DNA from: an uncultured Collinsella sp.
GTDB taxonomy: Bacteria; Actinomycetota; Coriobacteriia; Coriobacteriales; Coriobacteriaceae
Direction: 5' to 3'
Length of the DNA stretch: 43,330 nt
Assembly (NCBI GenBank): GCA_900541015.1
Contig: UQIB01000024.1
Location: 1 to 43,330 of the forward strand
In this document: in pieces, positions 14,184 to 23,313 of the stretch
How positions within the stretch are numbered: position 1 is the first letter of the stretch
How the letters are laid out: the number at the start of each line of letters is the position of its first letter
The notes under the pieces: model-generated
The model's database searches: none
Told to the model about the DNA's origin: nothing
Seen by the model: the letters and a program-made list of their open reading frames with translations, nothing else
Position numbers and translations under genes: made by a program

Positions 14184-15323
14184 TTAGCAGGCTAAATCGC
14201 GCAAAGCGTCAATCGCGGTATCGACTTCCTCGTCCGTGTTGAAATACCCAAACGAGAAGCGAACGACACCCTGGCGCTCGGTCCCCAGCGCGCGGTGCAT
14301 GAGCGGGGCGCAATGGGCGCCGGGGCGCGTCGCAACCCCCCACCCCTGCATGAGCGCGTCCGAGATCTCGGCAGAGTCGATATCACCCACGTTGAGTGAG
14401 ACGATCGCCGAGCGCACGGGCTGGTCAAACGCACCGTAGAGCGCAATGCCGGGGATTTCGCGCACGCCAGCGAGAAAGCGATCCGCCAGTGCTCGCTCGT
14501 GTGCCGAGATCGCCTCGACCCCGCCTTGTGCCTCGATATAGTCGAGACCGGCAGAAAGTCCCGCGATGCCGTGACCGTTGAGCGTGCCCGCCTCAAGGCG
14601 CGTGGGCCACTCAAGCGGCTGCAGCGCATCGAAGCTGTGAACGCCCGTGCCGCCCATGGCCCACGGAGCCACGTCAACGCCCTCCGCCACGGCCAGGCCG
14701 CCGGTCCCCTGCGGACCCATGAGCCCCTTGTGGCCGGTAAAGCACACGACGTCGAGGCCCATGGCGCGCATATCGATATGCGCCATACCGGCAGACTGCG
14801 AGGCATCGACGATTACAAGCGCACCTGCCGCATGGGCCATGGCCGCTACGCGCGCAATGTCGACCGCGTTGCCGGTCACGTTGGAGGCGTGCGTCACCAC
14901 CACGGCACACGTACCCGGCGTGACAAGCCGCTCGAGTTCGTCGTAGTCGAGCACACCGTTTACGTCACAGCCCGCATGCTCAACGGTCACACCCTGCTCC
15001 GCTGCCAGGCGGTTGAGCGGACGCAGCACGGAGTTATGCTCGAGCACCGTTGTGACCACACGGTCGCCGGGGCGTACCACGCCACAGATGGCGGTGTTGA
15101 GCGCTGCCGTAGAGTTGGGCGTAAAACACACATGGTCCGCCCTCGGGCAACCAAAAAGGCGCGCGAGCTTGGCGCGGCAAGCGTGAATCGTACGCGCGGC
15201 ATCGAGGGCACCCGACGTGGCCCCGCGCCCGGCATTGCCAAGCGAGCACATCGCCTGCGTCACGGCATCGATGACCTCCTGCGGCTTGCGCATGGTCGTC
15301 GCCGCGTTATCCAGGTAGATCAT
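14184..15323 (-). CDS. Cysteine desulfurase family protein (selenium-cluster type)
   Basis: A 379-residue PLP enzyme of aminotransferase class V. It starts MIYLDNAATTMRKP, the PLP-binding lysine is in CFTGHKGLMGPQGTG, and the catalytic cysteine is in RPGAHCAPLMHRALG near the C-terminus. These features fit the CsdB/SufS-like subgroup that accompanies selD and yedF in many anaerobes (TIGR01977 type). The expected reaction is release of S or Se from cysteine or selenocysteine as an enzyme persulfide or perselenide. The ATG overlaps the DUF3343 stop in an ATGA junction. A start five codons earlier is possible but would run into the upstream gene. Confidence 0.85.
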   Translation of the reverse strand: MIYLDNAATTMRKPQEVIDAVTQAMCSLGNAGRGATSGALDAARTIHACRAKLARLFGCPRADHVCFTPNSTAALNTAICGVVRPGDRVVTTVLEHNSVLRPLNRLAAEQGVTVEHAGCDVNGVLDYDELERLVTPGTCAVVVTHASNVTGNAVDIARVAAMAHAAGALVIVDASQSAGMAHIDMRAMGLDVVCFTGHKGLMGPQGTGGLAVAEGVDVAPWAMGGTGVHSFDALQPLEWPTRLEAGTLNGHGIAGLSAGLDYIEAQGGVEAISAHERALADRFLAGVREIPGIALYGAFDQPVRSAIVSLNVGDIDSAEISDALMQGWGVATRPGAHCAPLMHRALGTERQGVVRFSFGYFNTDEEVDTAIDALRDLAC

Positions 15324-15571
15324 CGCACGACCTCCCACATATCAATCACGGTATAGCCCTCGGTGGGAACGCCCGCCGCGGTAAGCTCGCCGCGCAGCAG
15401 CTCCTCATCGGCAGGCAATGCCTTCCACGCCAGACCGCAGCCGGCAGCGACCTCCCCGGGCACGGGAATCGTTCGCCCGGGAAGGCCGCGCTCGATGCAC
15501 AGGGACTCGCAACCCATGGCGGCCGCCGTGGTAGGAAACGTGATGACAAGCGCCGGTCGCTTCTCCCTCAT
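15320..15571 (-). CDS. DUF3343 putative Se/S carrier-like protein
   Basis: An 83-residue protein starting MREKRPALVITFPTTAAAMG, with a conserved CG pair in VAAGCGLAWKALPADE near residue 45. DUF3343 proteins (Pfam PF11823) are small putative selenium or sulfur carriers often found with SelD and YedF; their biochemical role is unproven. The ATG at 15571 has TGGAG at 7 nt. A TTG five codons upstream would leave almost no space after yedF. It lies 17 nt after the yedF stop and overlaps the desulfurase start by 4 nt. Confidence 0.8.
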   Translation of the reverse strand: MREKRPALVITFPTTAAAMGCESLCIERGLPGRTIPVPGEVAAGCGLAWKALPADEELLRGELTAAGVPTEGYTVIDMWEVVR

Positions 15572-15590
15572 GGCAACTCCAACCAATACG

Positions 15591-16217
15591 CTACGGGCGC
15601 ACGACGCGCACGGCCTGCTCCATCTTCTCCACGATCACGTACATGTTGGTGACCTCGCCCACCGCAAGCTGGTCTTTAATGCCATAGTGGTCCAGGCAGG
15701 TACCACAGGTAAGGATCTCGACGCCCTGCTCGGCCAGGCCCTTCAGGTCATCGAGCACCGGCGAGCCCTCGACAGTGAGCTTGGCGCCGCCGTTGTAGAA
15801 CAGCATGGTCGCGGGCAGCTCCTCCTGCTGCGTCACGGCAAAGATGAAGGCCTTCATGAGCTTGTGGCCCAGCTCGTCGTCGCCGCGGCCCATGCAGTCG
15901 GTGTAGACGGAAATGACGAGCTTGCCCTTGCCGGCGCTGGCGTCACAGAAGGCAGCGCCATCCTGCTCGGGATCAGCCACGGCAACGGCGCCAGAGGTCG
16001 CCACGGTCACGTGCCACTCGGCGTCAGAAACCTTCTCGACCGAGGCCGTGCAGCCCTTCTCCTGCGCCATCTTGGAGATGTTCTTGACGGCGGTCTCGTT
16101 GTCGACCGAGGTCACCACGGCGCCCTCGCCATCGAGCTGCTTCAGGGCTTTGAGCGTCTTGACGACGGGCAGCGGGCAGGCATCGCCCATGGCATTGACT
16201 TCAATCTTGGTAGACAT
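15591..16217 (-). CDS. yedF: Sulfurtransferase-like selenium metabolism protein YedF
   Basis: A 208-residue protein with an N-terminal TusA/SirA-like domain. Its CPLP motif is in MGDACPLPVVKTLKALKQL, with the active cysteine at residue 14. A C-terminal DsrE-like domain follows, ending with LTCGTCLDHYGI. This two-domain layout is the selenium-associated YedF form (TIGR03527 type). It probably carries perselenide or persulfide between the desulfurase and SelD; that function is inferred. The start has AAAGGAA 6 nt before the ATG, and the gap to selD is 60 nt. Confidence 0.88.
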   Translation of the reverse strand: MSTKIEVNAMGDACPLPVVKTLKALKQLDGEGAVVTSVDNETAVKNISKMAQEKGCTASVEKVSDAEWHVTVATSGAVAVADPEQDGAAFCDASAGKGKLVISVYTDCMGRGDDELGHKLMKAFIFAVTQQEELPATMLFYNGGAKLTVEGSPVLDDLKGLAEQGVEILTCGTCLDHYGIKDQLAVGEVTNMYVIVEKMEQAVRVVRP

Positions 16218-16277
16218 AGTTTTTCCTTTCGAAAGAACCGTTCTAGAGAACGGTAAACAGTTACATAAACGTGCGGG

Positions 16278-17327
16278 CTAGCGAACAACGTGGACGGCAG
16301 GACCGCCTGGCACCGGCTCGCACACGCGACCGACGACGGCGGCAATACGTCCTTCGGCATGCAGACGGCGCGCAAGCTCATCCACATCGGCAGCAGGTGC
16401 CGCGATGAGCAGGCCACCAGACGTCTGCGGATCGTACAGCGCATCCAGCATGCCCGGCTCCAGGTCCTCGTCGGCAGCCACGCGCGGGCCAAAGAAGTCC
16501 TGGTTGCGGTAGGAGCCCGCGGGGATAATGCCCAAACGCGCCATGTCGAGCACCTGGCCAAAGAGCGGCACCGACCCCGACGCAAGCTCAACCTGCACGC
16601 CCGAGCCCTCGGCCATCTCGCATGCATGCCCAATCAGACCAAAGCCCGTAATGTCGGTGCAGCCGTGAAGCTCGAGTCCCTCGGCCAGGCGAATCGGCGC
16701 CTCGTTGAGGGTGCGCATCGAGTAAAACATGGCTGCGGCCTCGTCCTGCTCGATGAGCTCGCCCTTAATGGCCGTAGTGATGATGCCCGAGCCGATGGCC
16801 TTGGTCAGCAGCAGAACATCGCCCACGTGCGCACCGCTGTTGGCGAGCATGCGGTCGAGCGCGACAAAACCGCTCACGGACAGGCCGTACTTGGGCTCGT
16901 CGTCGTTGATGGTGTGACCGCCCGCGATGGAGCAACCCGCCTCGACACACTTGTCGGCGCCGCCCGCCAGAATCTGGCCGGCAACCTCGACGCCCAGGCA
17001 GCTCGGAATGCACAGCAGGTTCATGGCATGGCTCGGCCGCCCGCCCATGGCGTAGATATCCGACAGCGAGTTGGCCGCAGCGATCTGGCCAAACAGAAAC
17101 GGGTCGTCGACCATCGGCGGGAAGAAGTCGATGGACTGCACGAGCCCCAGGTTCTCCCCTACGCGAAAGACGCTCGCATCGTCGGAGGTATCGAACCCCA
17201 CGAGCAGGTTGTCGTTATGCACATTGGGCAAGTCGCCCAGGACCTGGGCGAGGGCTCCGGGAGCCAGCTTAGCGGCTCAACCGCTCGCGGCAGTCATAGA
17301 CGTGAGCTTAATCTGATCGTCAGCCAT
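16278..17327 (-). CDS. selD: Selenide, water dikinase SelD, itself a selenoprotein
   Basis: A 349-residue protein once the in-frame UGA at 17277-17279 is read as selenocysteine. The N-terminus is then MADDQIKLTSMTAASG-U-AAK, placing Sec at residue 17 and the catalytic lysine at residue 20, the positions of C17 and K20 in E. coli SelD. Downstream motifs DTSDDASVF, GGHTINDDEPKYGLSV and DITGFGLIGHACEMAEGS are typical. Reading only from the next ATG (17231) would lose the active site. SelD makes selenophosphate from selenide and ATP. The ATG at 17327 has AAGGGGG in front and overlaps the glycosyltransferase stop by 8 nt. Sec in SelD also makes selenophosphate supply depend on itself. Confidence 0.95.
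17234..17279 (-). promoter_or_regulatory. Candidate SECIS element of selD with its UGA codon
   Basis: After the UGA (17279-17277) the minus strand contains CGCCCAG-GTC-CTGGGCG (17250-17234), a 7-bp perfect stem with a short G-U-containing loop. The loop starts about 33 nt after the UGA, inside the 16-37 nt range described for bacterial SECIS. A second small hairpin, GGCT-CCCGG-AGCC, lies between. The fold is less canonical than that of fdhF. Confidence 0.6.
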
Positions 17328-18537
17328 ACGAACCCCCTTCCAACAAATCAACGACTTTAAGTATACGCCCCAGGCACGCTTCCCAAGAGACCGCTGACGG
17401 CTCGAACGTCGAAGGCGGCGCCGCAAGCGCCAGCGCGATAGCATCTGCCAGCGCGCGCTCAAACAACGGAAGGTCGGCCGCCACGGGCGTGTCGACATCC
17501 GTCATACGCGGCGACGCCACCCACGTCACAGGAGCACCGGGAAGCATCGCCTCCATCCAGGGGCGAACGCCGGGCAAATCGGTCGCCACAACTTTGCAGC
17601 CGCACGCGAGGGCCTCAATCGTCACGAGCGGCAGACCCTCGTAAAACGAAGGCAGCACAAAGACGTCGGAACTGCGGTAGGCACGCACGAGCCCATCGCT
17701 ATCCAAGCGCCCCGCCAGCGTCACCGGCACATCCGAGGCCGCGGTCAAGCGCTCGATACGCGCGTACTCGGCATCGTCCCCGCGGCCGCCCACAAGTACC
17801 AGACCAGATGGGCGGACGCCATCGTCAATCGGCAATGACACAGCTCGAACCAGCGACTCGACGCCCTTTTTAAAGCAAATCTTGCCCACGTACACAAGCG
17901 ATCCCGGCCGCCTCGCCACGCTTGCGTCGCGGCAGAAGACGCGATGGTCGTAGCCCGTCCCAATCACGTGGATGCGATCGGCATCGACGCCGCACACCAG
18001 GCCAATCTGCTCAGCCTGCTCAGTATGGAGCGCAAAGACGGCATCGAGCCGACGAACCGCATCTACGATGCGATCGCGCTCGAGCGCATGCGAACGCAGC
18101 TGGCGCAGGTCGGTCGAATGGCACACGGCAACAACCGGCACGCCCCGGACGCACTCGCGCGCCAATGCGGTCACCAGATACAGGTGATGGCAGAGCACCA
18201 GATCGGGCCGAAACTCAGCCACCGCCCGATCGATTGCAGCAGCAAATGCCCGCTCAAATGCCTTGAGCATCGAAGGCGTCAGGTCACGATAGCGTGTGGA
18301 GGGATAGGGCATGACATCGGACATACCGCAGATGGGAAACGGCAGCTCGGGCGACTCGAACGGTACGGCAAACACGGCAGCACGCCGGTCCAGCTCGCCT
18401 TGGGTATCACCCGGTGCCGCGCCGCAAAGCACGGCGGCGCGATGCCCCGTCTCGATCTGTTCGCGCACGAGCGCGGCGAGGTAGGTACCGCTGCCGGTGC
18501 TATCTGGTTTTTGGGCCGAGATGTTGAGGATGCGCAT
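17320..18537 (-). CDS. GT4-family glycosyltransferase in the selenium operon
   Basis: A 405-residue retaining glycosyltransferase of the GT-B fold. The N-terminal Rossmann half begins MRILNISAQKPDSTGSGTYL with an early glycine-rich acceptor loop. The nucleotide-sugar half includes LVYVGKICFKKGVESLVRAV and the EX7E motif in FYEGLPLVTIEALACG. No membrane segment or signal is visible. It starts 12 nt after the activase stop, and its stop overlaps the selD start by 8 nt, so translation of SelD is coupled to it. A glycosyltransferase (SenB) beside selD makes selenosugars in selenoneine clusters, but no SenA-like gene is present. Its donor and acceptor are unknown. Confidence 0.8.
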   Translation of the reverse strand: MRILNISAQKPDSTGSGTYLAALVREQIETGHRAAVLCGAAPGDTQGELDRRAAVFAVPFESPELPFPICGMSDVMPYPSTRYRDLTPSMLKAFERAFAAAIDRAVAEFRPDLVLCHHLYLVTALARECVRGVPVVAVCHSTDLRQLRSHALERDRIVDAVRRLDAVFALHTEQAEQIGLVCGVDADRIHVIGTGYDHRVFCRDASVARRPGSLVYVGKICFKKGVESLVRAVSLPIDDGVRPSGLVLVGGRGDDAEYARIERLTAASDVPVTLAGRLDSDGLVRAYRSSDVFVLPSFYEGLPLVTIEALACGCKVVATDLPGVRPWMEAMLPGAPVTWVASPRMTDVDTPVAADLPLFERALADAIALALAAPPSTFEPSAVSWEACLGRILKVVDLLEGGSYG

Positions 18538-18549
18538 CGACAGGGCCCC

Positions 18550-19314
18550 TTAAACCAGCGCCCGCGCGCGGACGGCAGCACCGATGGCACCGGCAAAGCG
18601 CGCCTGTGGCGAGGTAGTGACCGGCGACCCCAGCAGCGCGGCCAGCCGCTCCACAACGTAAGCGTTCTCGCACAGGCCGCCGGTCAGGTAGTACGGGGCA
18701 CCCGTGGCCTGCCCGGCCATGGTCGCCACGCGCGACACGACACTCTCGATCACACCACGGGCGATGTTCTCGCGCGGCTCACCGCGACCGATCAGGCTGA
18801 TGACCTCGCTTTCGGCAAACACCGTGCACATGCTGCTGATCTTGGTGGGCTCGCCGGAACGCGCCAGGTCGGCCATCTGCTGCTGGGAAATGCCTAGGCG
18901 GTCGGCCATGATCTCCAAAAAACGCCCCGTGCCGGCGGCGCACTTGTCGTTCATGGCAAACTTGGCCACGCGGCCGCCCTTGAGTTGGATGACCTTGGTA
19001 TCCTGACCGCCCACATCAATCACCGTGCCGTGATCGCCAAACAGGCGCACGGCACCGGTACCGTGGCAGGTAATCTCGGTAACAACCCTATGCGCATAGG
19101 GCACGGCGACACGACCGTAGCCGGTCGCGATCACGCGCACGTCGTCGGCAGCCACGTCATAGCCAGCCGCGGCAAGCTCGCCGCGCAGACGCTCGGCCGC
19201 ATCAACCGAGGAGAACCCGGTTGGCTGCACGCACGTCCACGCCACCGAACCCTCCCCGTCGACCACAGCAGCCTTAGCCGCCGTAGACCCGATATCGATC
19301 CCGATCCCTATCAT
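18550..19314 (-). CDS. ASKHA-type activase of a double-cubane / 2-hydroxyacyl-CoA dehydratase-like system
   Basis: A 254-residue ATPase of the HgdC/YjiL/BadF family. It starts MIGIGIDIGSTAAKAAVVDG (phosphate-1 motif), has TVIDVGGQDTKVI (phosphate-2), and the two cysteines that bridge a [4Fe-4S] cluster across the homodimer in NDKCAAGTGRFLE and SSMCTVFAESE. ATP hydrolysis drives a low-potential electron into the partner reductase. It is the only activase here, so it may serve both DCCP1 and DCCP2. The start has GGGAGAG. It follows DCCP1 after a 154-nt gap that holds a large hairpin element and precedes the glycosyltransferase by 12 nt. Confidence 0.9.
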   Translation of the reverse strand: MIGIGIDIGSTAAKAAVVDGEGSVAWTCVQPTGFSSVDAAERLRGELAAAGYDVAADDVRVIATGYGRVAVPYAHRVVTEITCHGTGAVRLFGDHGTVIDVGGQDTKVIQLKGGRVAKFAMNDKCAAGTGRFLEIMADRLGISQQQMADLARSGEPTKISSMCTVFAESEVISLIGRGEPRENIARGVIESVVSRVATMAGQATGAPYYLTGGLCENAYVVERLAALLGSPVTTSPQARFAGAIGAAVRARALV

Positions 19315-19366
19315 GGCTCTCTCCCAATCTAAACATCAAAGGTAGCGGCGCGTTCAGGCGCCTTAG

Positions 19367-19474
19367 CTCTAGGTTTCTCAGGTGCCGGAGATTGCCCCGA
19401 AAGAGGAGCGCAGCGTATTTGGGTACGCAAGCGACGGTTTGAGGAGCAAGATCCGGTGCCTGAGGAAGCTAGAG
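19367..19474. other. Conserved-core hairpin element, copy A
   Basis: Arms 19367-19389 and 19452-19474 pair over 23 positions (19 Watson-Crick, 3 G-U if read on the plus strand, 1 mismatch). A TTGC/GCAA step flanked by GA/GA follows. The internal strands carry CCGAAAGAGGAG (19397-19408) and CGACGGTTTGAG (19432-19443), and an apical hairpin GCGTA-TTTGGG-TACGC is flanked by GC with a bulged A. The same core occurs at 41551-41648. The right arm overlaps the DCCP1 stop codon. Strand of transcription is not known; G-U pairs favour plus. Confidence 0.6.
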
Positions 19475-20632
19475 GGTTTCGATAAAGGCGGCGATGCGCG
19501 TCTCGATCTGGCCCATGTCACCGTTGCTGTAGTCGGTCTCGATCTTCATATACGGAATACCCGCACCCTCGACAGCCTCCTGCATGCGCGCGCTCTCAAC
19601 GTTGAAGGTGTGGCAGGCCTGTAGCACGCTCTCTACCACGCCATCGACATGGTACTTCTCGCACATGGTCAGTGTGTTCTCCATGCGGCCGTCGTTAGGC
19701 GTCATGACCGAGCAGTTGATATCCAGGTAGCGGTCGGCGATGGCGCGCAGAATGTCGGGCGCGTCCGGGTCGATCATCATGGCGGCCGTACGCTCGCCCG
19801 AGCAGTCATCCATGCACACGACCACGCCGCCGTTGGACTCGATGGTGCGACCGATCTTGTTGATCACACCGCCTACCGGGCAGCCGGTGATCAGAATGCG
19901 CTTGGCATCCGCCGCGACCGGGCGCTCGCCTGCGTCATAGGCCTCGCGCAGCTTGGCAACCTTTTGCTCCAGCTGCTGCGTATAGGCCTCGATATCAAAG
20001 CTAAACGTACCGGCAAACATGGTGCTCATCAGGTCGACGCCGCTCATGGCCGCCGGCTGGTTGGCCTGCAGCGCAAACATGTCGAGCTGGGCCGCACGCA
20101 AGCGGTTGCGACGACGGACGGCAGCGCGCAGGTCATCGTCGGTAATCGTAATGCCGTAGAAGTTCTCGAGTTCCTCCTTGAGCAGGCGGCACTCCTCGTA
20201 CCAGCCTTCACGCTCGTAGGCGCGATCGCGACCCTGCGGAAGATGCAAAATGTGCGTGCGCTTGAGCTCGTTGAGTAGCTCGTACATCTTCTTCTTGCCG
20301 TCGCAGGTGGTCTCGCCGATGATCATGTCGCTAAAGTACGTAAACGGGCACTTTTGAGAATAGGCAAAACCGTATGTCGACTTGATGAGCGGGCACAGGT
20401 TTGCCGGCAGCACCTTCTCGGCCTCGGGAATCACCTCGTCGGATGTACCGCACAAGGCCACACTTGCAGCGCCCGCGGCATCGATAATCTCGAGCGGCGT
20501 ATAGCTGCACAAAAAGCCGACCAGGCGATTACCCGCCTGCTTATAATCCTTGACGCGAATAAACGCCGCCTTGCGCTGCTCGTTGAACTCCTCAAACGTG
20601 CGCGGCAACGGCTGTTCCTCGATATCGGCCAT
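19469..20632 (-). CDS. Double-cubane-cluster anaerobic reductase (HgdB/YjiM family), DCCP1
   Basis: A 387-residue protein of the HgdB-like family (COG1775), about the size of E. coli YjiM. Conserved cysteine segments are GFLCSYTPLEII near residue 40, NLCPLIKS near 78, KCPFTYFSDMIIGETTCDGK near 92-110, then TGCPVGG, CMDDCSGERT and QACHTFNVES. These could bind a [4Fe-4S] or double-cubane [8Fe-9S] cluster. The ATG at 20632 has GAGGGGAA; an upstream start at 20695 would add 21 poorly conserved residues. It lies 76 nt after the ABC ATPase gene and is followed by the activase. No CoA-transferase or acyl-CoA gene is nearby, which argues for a DCCP-type reductase of unknown substrate. Confidence 0.85.
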   Translation of the reverse strand: MADIEEQPLPRTFEEFNEQRKAAFIRVKDYKQAGNRLVGFLCSYTPLEIIDAAGAASVALCGTSDEVIPEAEKVLPANLCPLIKSTYGFAYSQKCPFTYFSDMIIGETTCDGKKKMYELLNELKRTHILHLPQGRDRAYEREGWYEECRLLKEELENFYGITITDDDLRAAVRRRNRLRAAQLDMFALQANQPAAMSGVDLMSTMFAGTFSFDIEAYTQQLEQKVAKLREAYDAGERPVAADAKRILITGCPVGGVINKIGRTIESNGGVVVCMDDCSGERTAAMMIDPDAPDILRAIADRYLDINCSVMTPNDGRMENTLTMCEKYHVDGVVESVLQACHTFNVESARMQEAVEGAGIPYMKIETDYSNGDMGQIETRIAAFIETL

Positions 20633-20708
20633 AGTAGTTCCCCTCTCTTGTACCGATATACCGACAATCAAACAACAAACCCACGCCATACCCAAAAGGA
20701 AGCATCCT

Positions 20709-21483
20709 CTAGGGAATGGCGTCGATAAGCTCCTGCGTATACGGATCGCTCGGGTGCGCGATCACATCCTCGGCCGCGCCTTCCTCGACAAGACGACCGT
20801 GGTAGAGCACGCCAATCCGGTCGGACATATGCCGAACCACACGCATATCATGCGTGATAAACAGCAGCGCCACGCCCGTCGTGCGCTGCAGGTCGCGAAG
20901 CAAGTTGAGCACTTGAGCCTGAACGGACACGTCAAGCGCCGAGACCGGCTCGTCGCATACCACAAGGCGCGGCTCGCAAATAAGCGCCCGTGCCAGATTG
21001 AGTCGCTGGCGCTGTCCCCCCGAAAGGTCGTGCGGATAGCGGTCATAATGCTCTGCCAGAAGACCGACCGAGGCCAGGGCCGAGAGCGCGCGCTCATGGC
21101 GCTCATCCGCATCGCGCACGCCGGCGATAATCAGCGGCTCCTCCAAAATGCGGCCGACACGGTTACGTGGGTCAAAAGCCGTAGAGCTATCCTGAAATAC
21201 CAGCTGGATCTCGCGGCGAAACGGTTTGCGTTCGCGCTCCGACATCGTGGCGAGGTCGTGCCCGCGATAGACAATCGAGCCGGATTCCGCACGCTCGAGA
21301 CCACAGATCAGGCGTCCAATCGTCGACTTGCCCGATCCGGATTCGCCAACCAGGCCATAGACCTCGCCCGGTGCGATCTCAAACGACAGATCGTCCACGG
21401 CGGTAAAGGCCTGACGCTTAAAACCTGAGCCCGGCATGGGATACGTTTTAGTCAGATGTGAGACGCTAAGCAGGGCTTCGCTA

Positions 21484-21494
<11 letters not shown>
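20709..21494 (-). CDS. Peptide/nickel-type ABC transporter ATP-binding protein (OppF/DppF-like)
   Basis: A 261-residue ABC ATPase with Walker A GESGSGKST near residue 52, signature LSGGQRQRLNLARAL, and Walker B LVVCDEPVSALD. The C-terminal part has the IAHPSDPYTQELIDAIP ending characteristic of OppF/DppF. It is the second ATPase of the importer and pairs with the next gene upstream. The ATG at 21494 overlaps the OppD-like gene by 11 nt and has AAGGGGAG at good spacing. A longer frame to 21542 has no support. Confidence 0.9.
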
Positions 21495-22479
<985 letters not shown>

Positions 22480-22482
22480 GGG

Positions 22483-23313
22483 CTAATCCTCCTTGGTCTT
22501 GGGGTCGAGGGCGTCGCGCAGGCCGTCGCCGGCAAGGTTCAGCGAAAGCACGCTCGCGATGATGGCGATAGCCGGGAAGAAGATCATCCACCAGGCTTTG
22601 CGCATCACGTTCTTGCCCGCCTGTAGGATGTTTCCCCAGCTGGCGTCGGGCGCCTTGATACCCAGGCCCAGAAACGAGAGGGCGGCCTCAGAGAGCACGG
22701 CCTCGGCAAAGACGAAGGTCGCCTGCACCAGGAAGGGCGCCATAACGTTGGGCACGATATGCAGCCACACGATGCGCGCGGTCGAGGCGCCCTGCACGCG
22801 CAGGGCCTCCACAAAGGGCTCCTCCTTGACCACCATCGCGCGCGAGCGCACGATGCGCGACATGCTGGGCGTATAGACGATGGAGAGCGCGATGATGACG
22901 TTCCACACGCTCGCCCCCATCATCGCCATGAGCGCGATGGCCAGCAGCACGCCCGGAATGGACATAAGGCCGTCGCAGATGCGCATGAGAATATGATCGA
23001 GCCTCTCGTTGTAGCACGCATAGGCGCCGATCACCAAGCCGAGCACACTCGTCGCGAGCGTGACGGAAATGCCAACACCAAGCGACACGCGCGCGCCCGC
23101 GATGACGCGGGCAAGCAGGTCGCGGCCAAAGTCATCGCAGCCAAAGGGATGCGCGGGCGAAGGTGCCGAAAGTCGCAACGCCATCTCCTGCGCATTGGGA
23201 TTAACCGTCCACACCAGCGGACCGACGAGCGCGATCAGCGCAATCGCCAGGAAAATGCAGCCGCCGACCACAAACCCCTTGTTGGCAAGAGCCTTCTTAA
23301 CGTTTGCCATCAT
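22483..23313 (-). CDS. Peptide/nickel-type ABC transporter permease (OppC/DppC-like)
   Basis: A 276-residue inner-membrane permease. The N-terminus is MMANVKKALANKGFVVGG, with a first transmembrane helix IFLAIALIALVGPLVW. The periplasmic segment has HPFGCDDFGRDLLARVIAGA, typical of DppC, and the EAA loop reads VEALRVQGASTARIVWLHI. The start chosen at 23313 forms an ATGA overlap with the OppB-like stop. A second ATG follows immediately and is equally possible. Confidence 0.9.
   Translation of the reverse strand: MMANVKKALANKGFVVGGCIFLAIALIALVGPLVWTVNPNAQEMALRLSAPSPAHPFGCDDFGRDLLARVIAGARVSLGVGISVTLATSVLGLVIGAYACYNERLDHILMRICDGLMSIPGVLLAIALMAMMGASVWNVIIALSIVYTPSMSRIVRSRAMVVKEEPFVEALRVQGASTARIVWLHIVPNVMAPFLVQATFVFAEAVLSEAALSFLGLGIKAPDASWGNILQAGKNVMRKAWWMIFFPAIAIIASVLSLNLAGDGLRDALDPKTKED

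Noticed and set aside
17231..17327. selD as an N-terminally truncated gene starting at 17231
   Set aside because: Reading UGA as Sec restores the active site, a proper ribosome site and the overlap with the upstream gene.
19367..19474. Hammerhead ribozyme in the conserved-core element
   Set aside because: Copy A has a TTGAGGA resembling CUGANGA, but copy B does not keep it and the strand order does not fit the fold.
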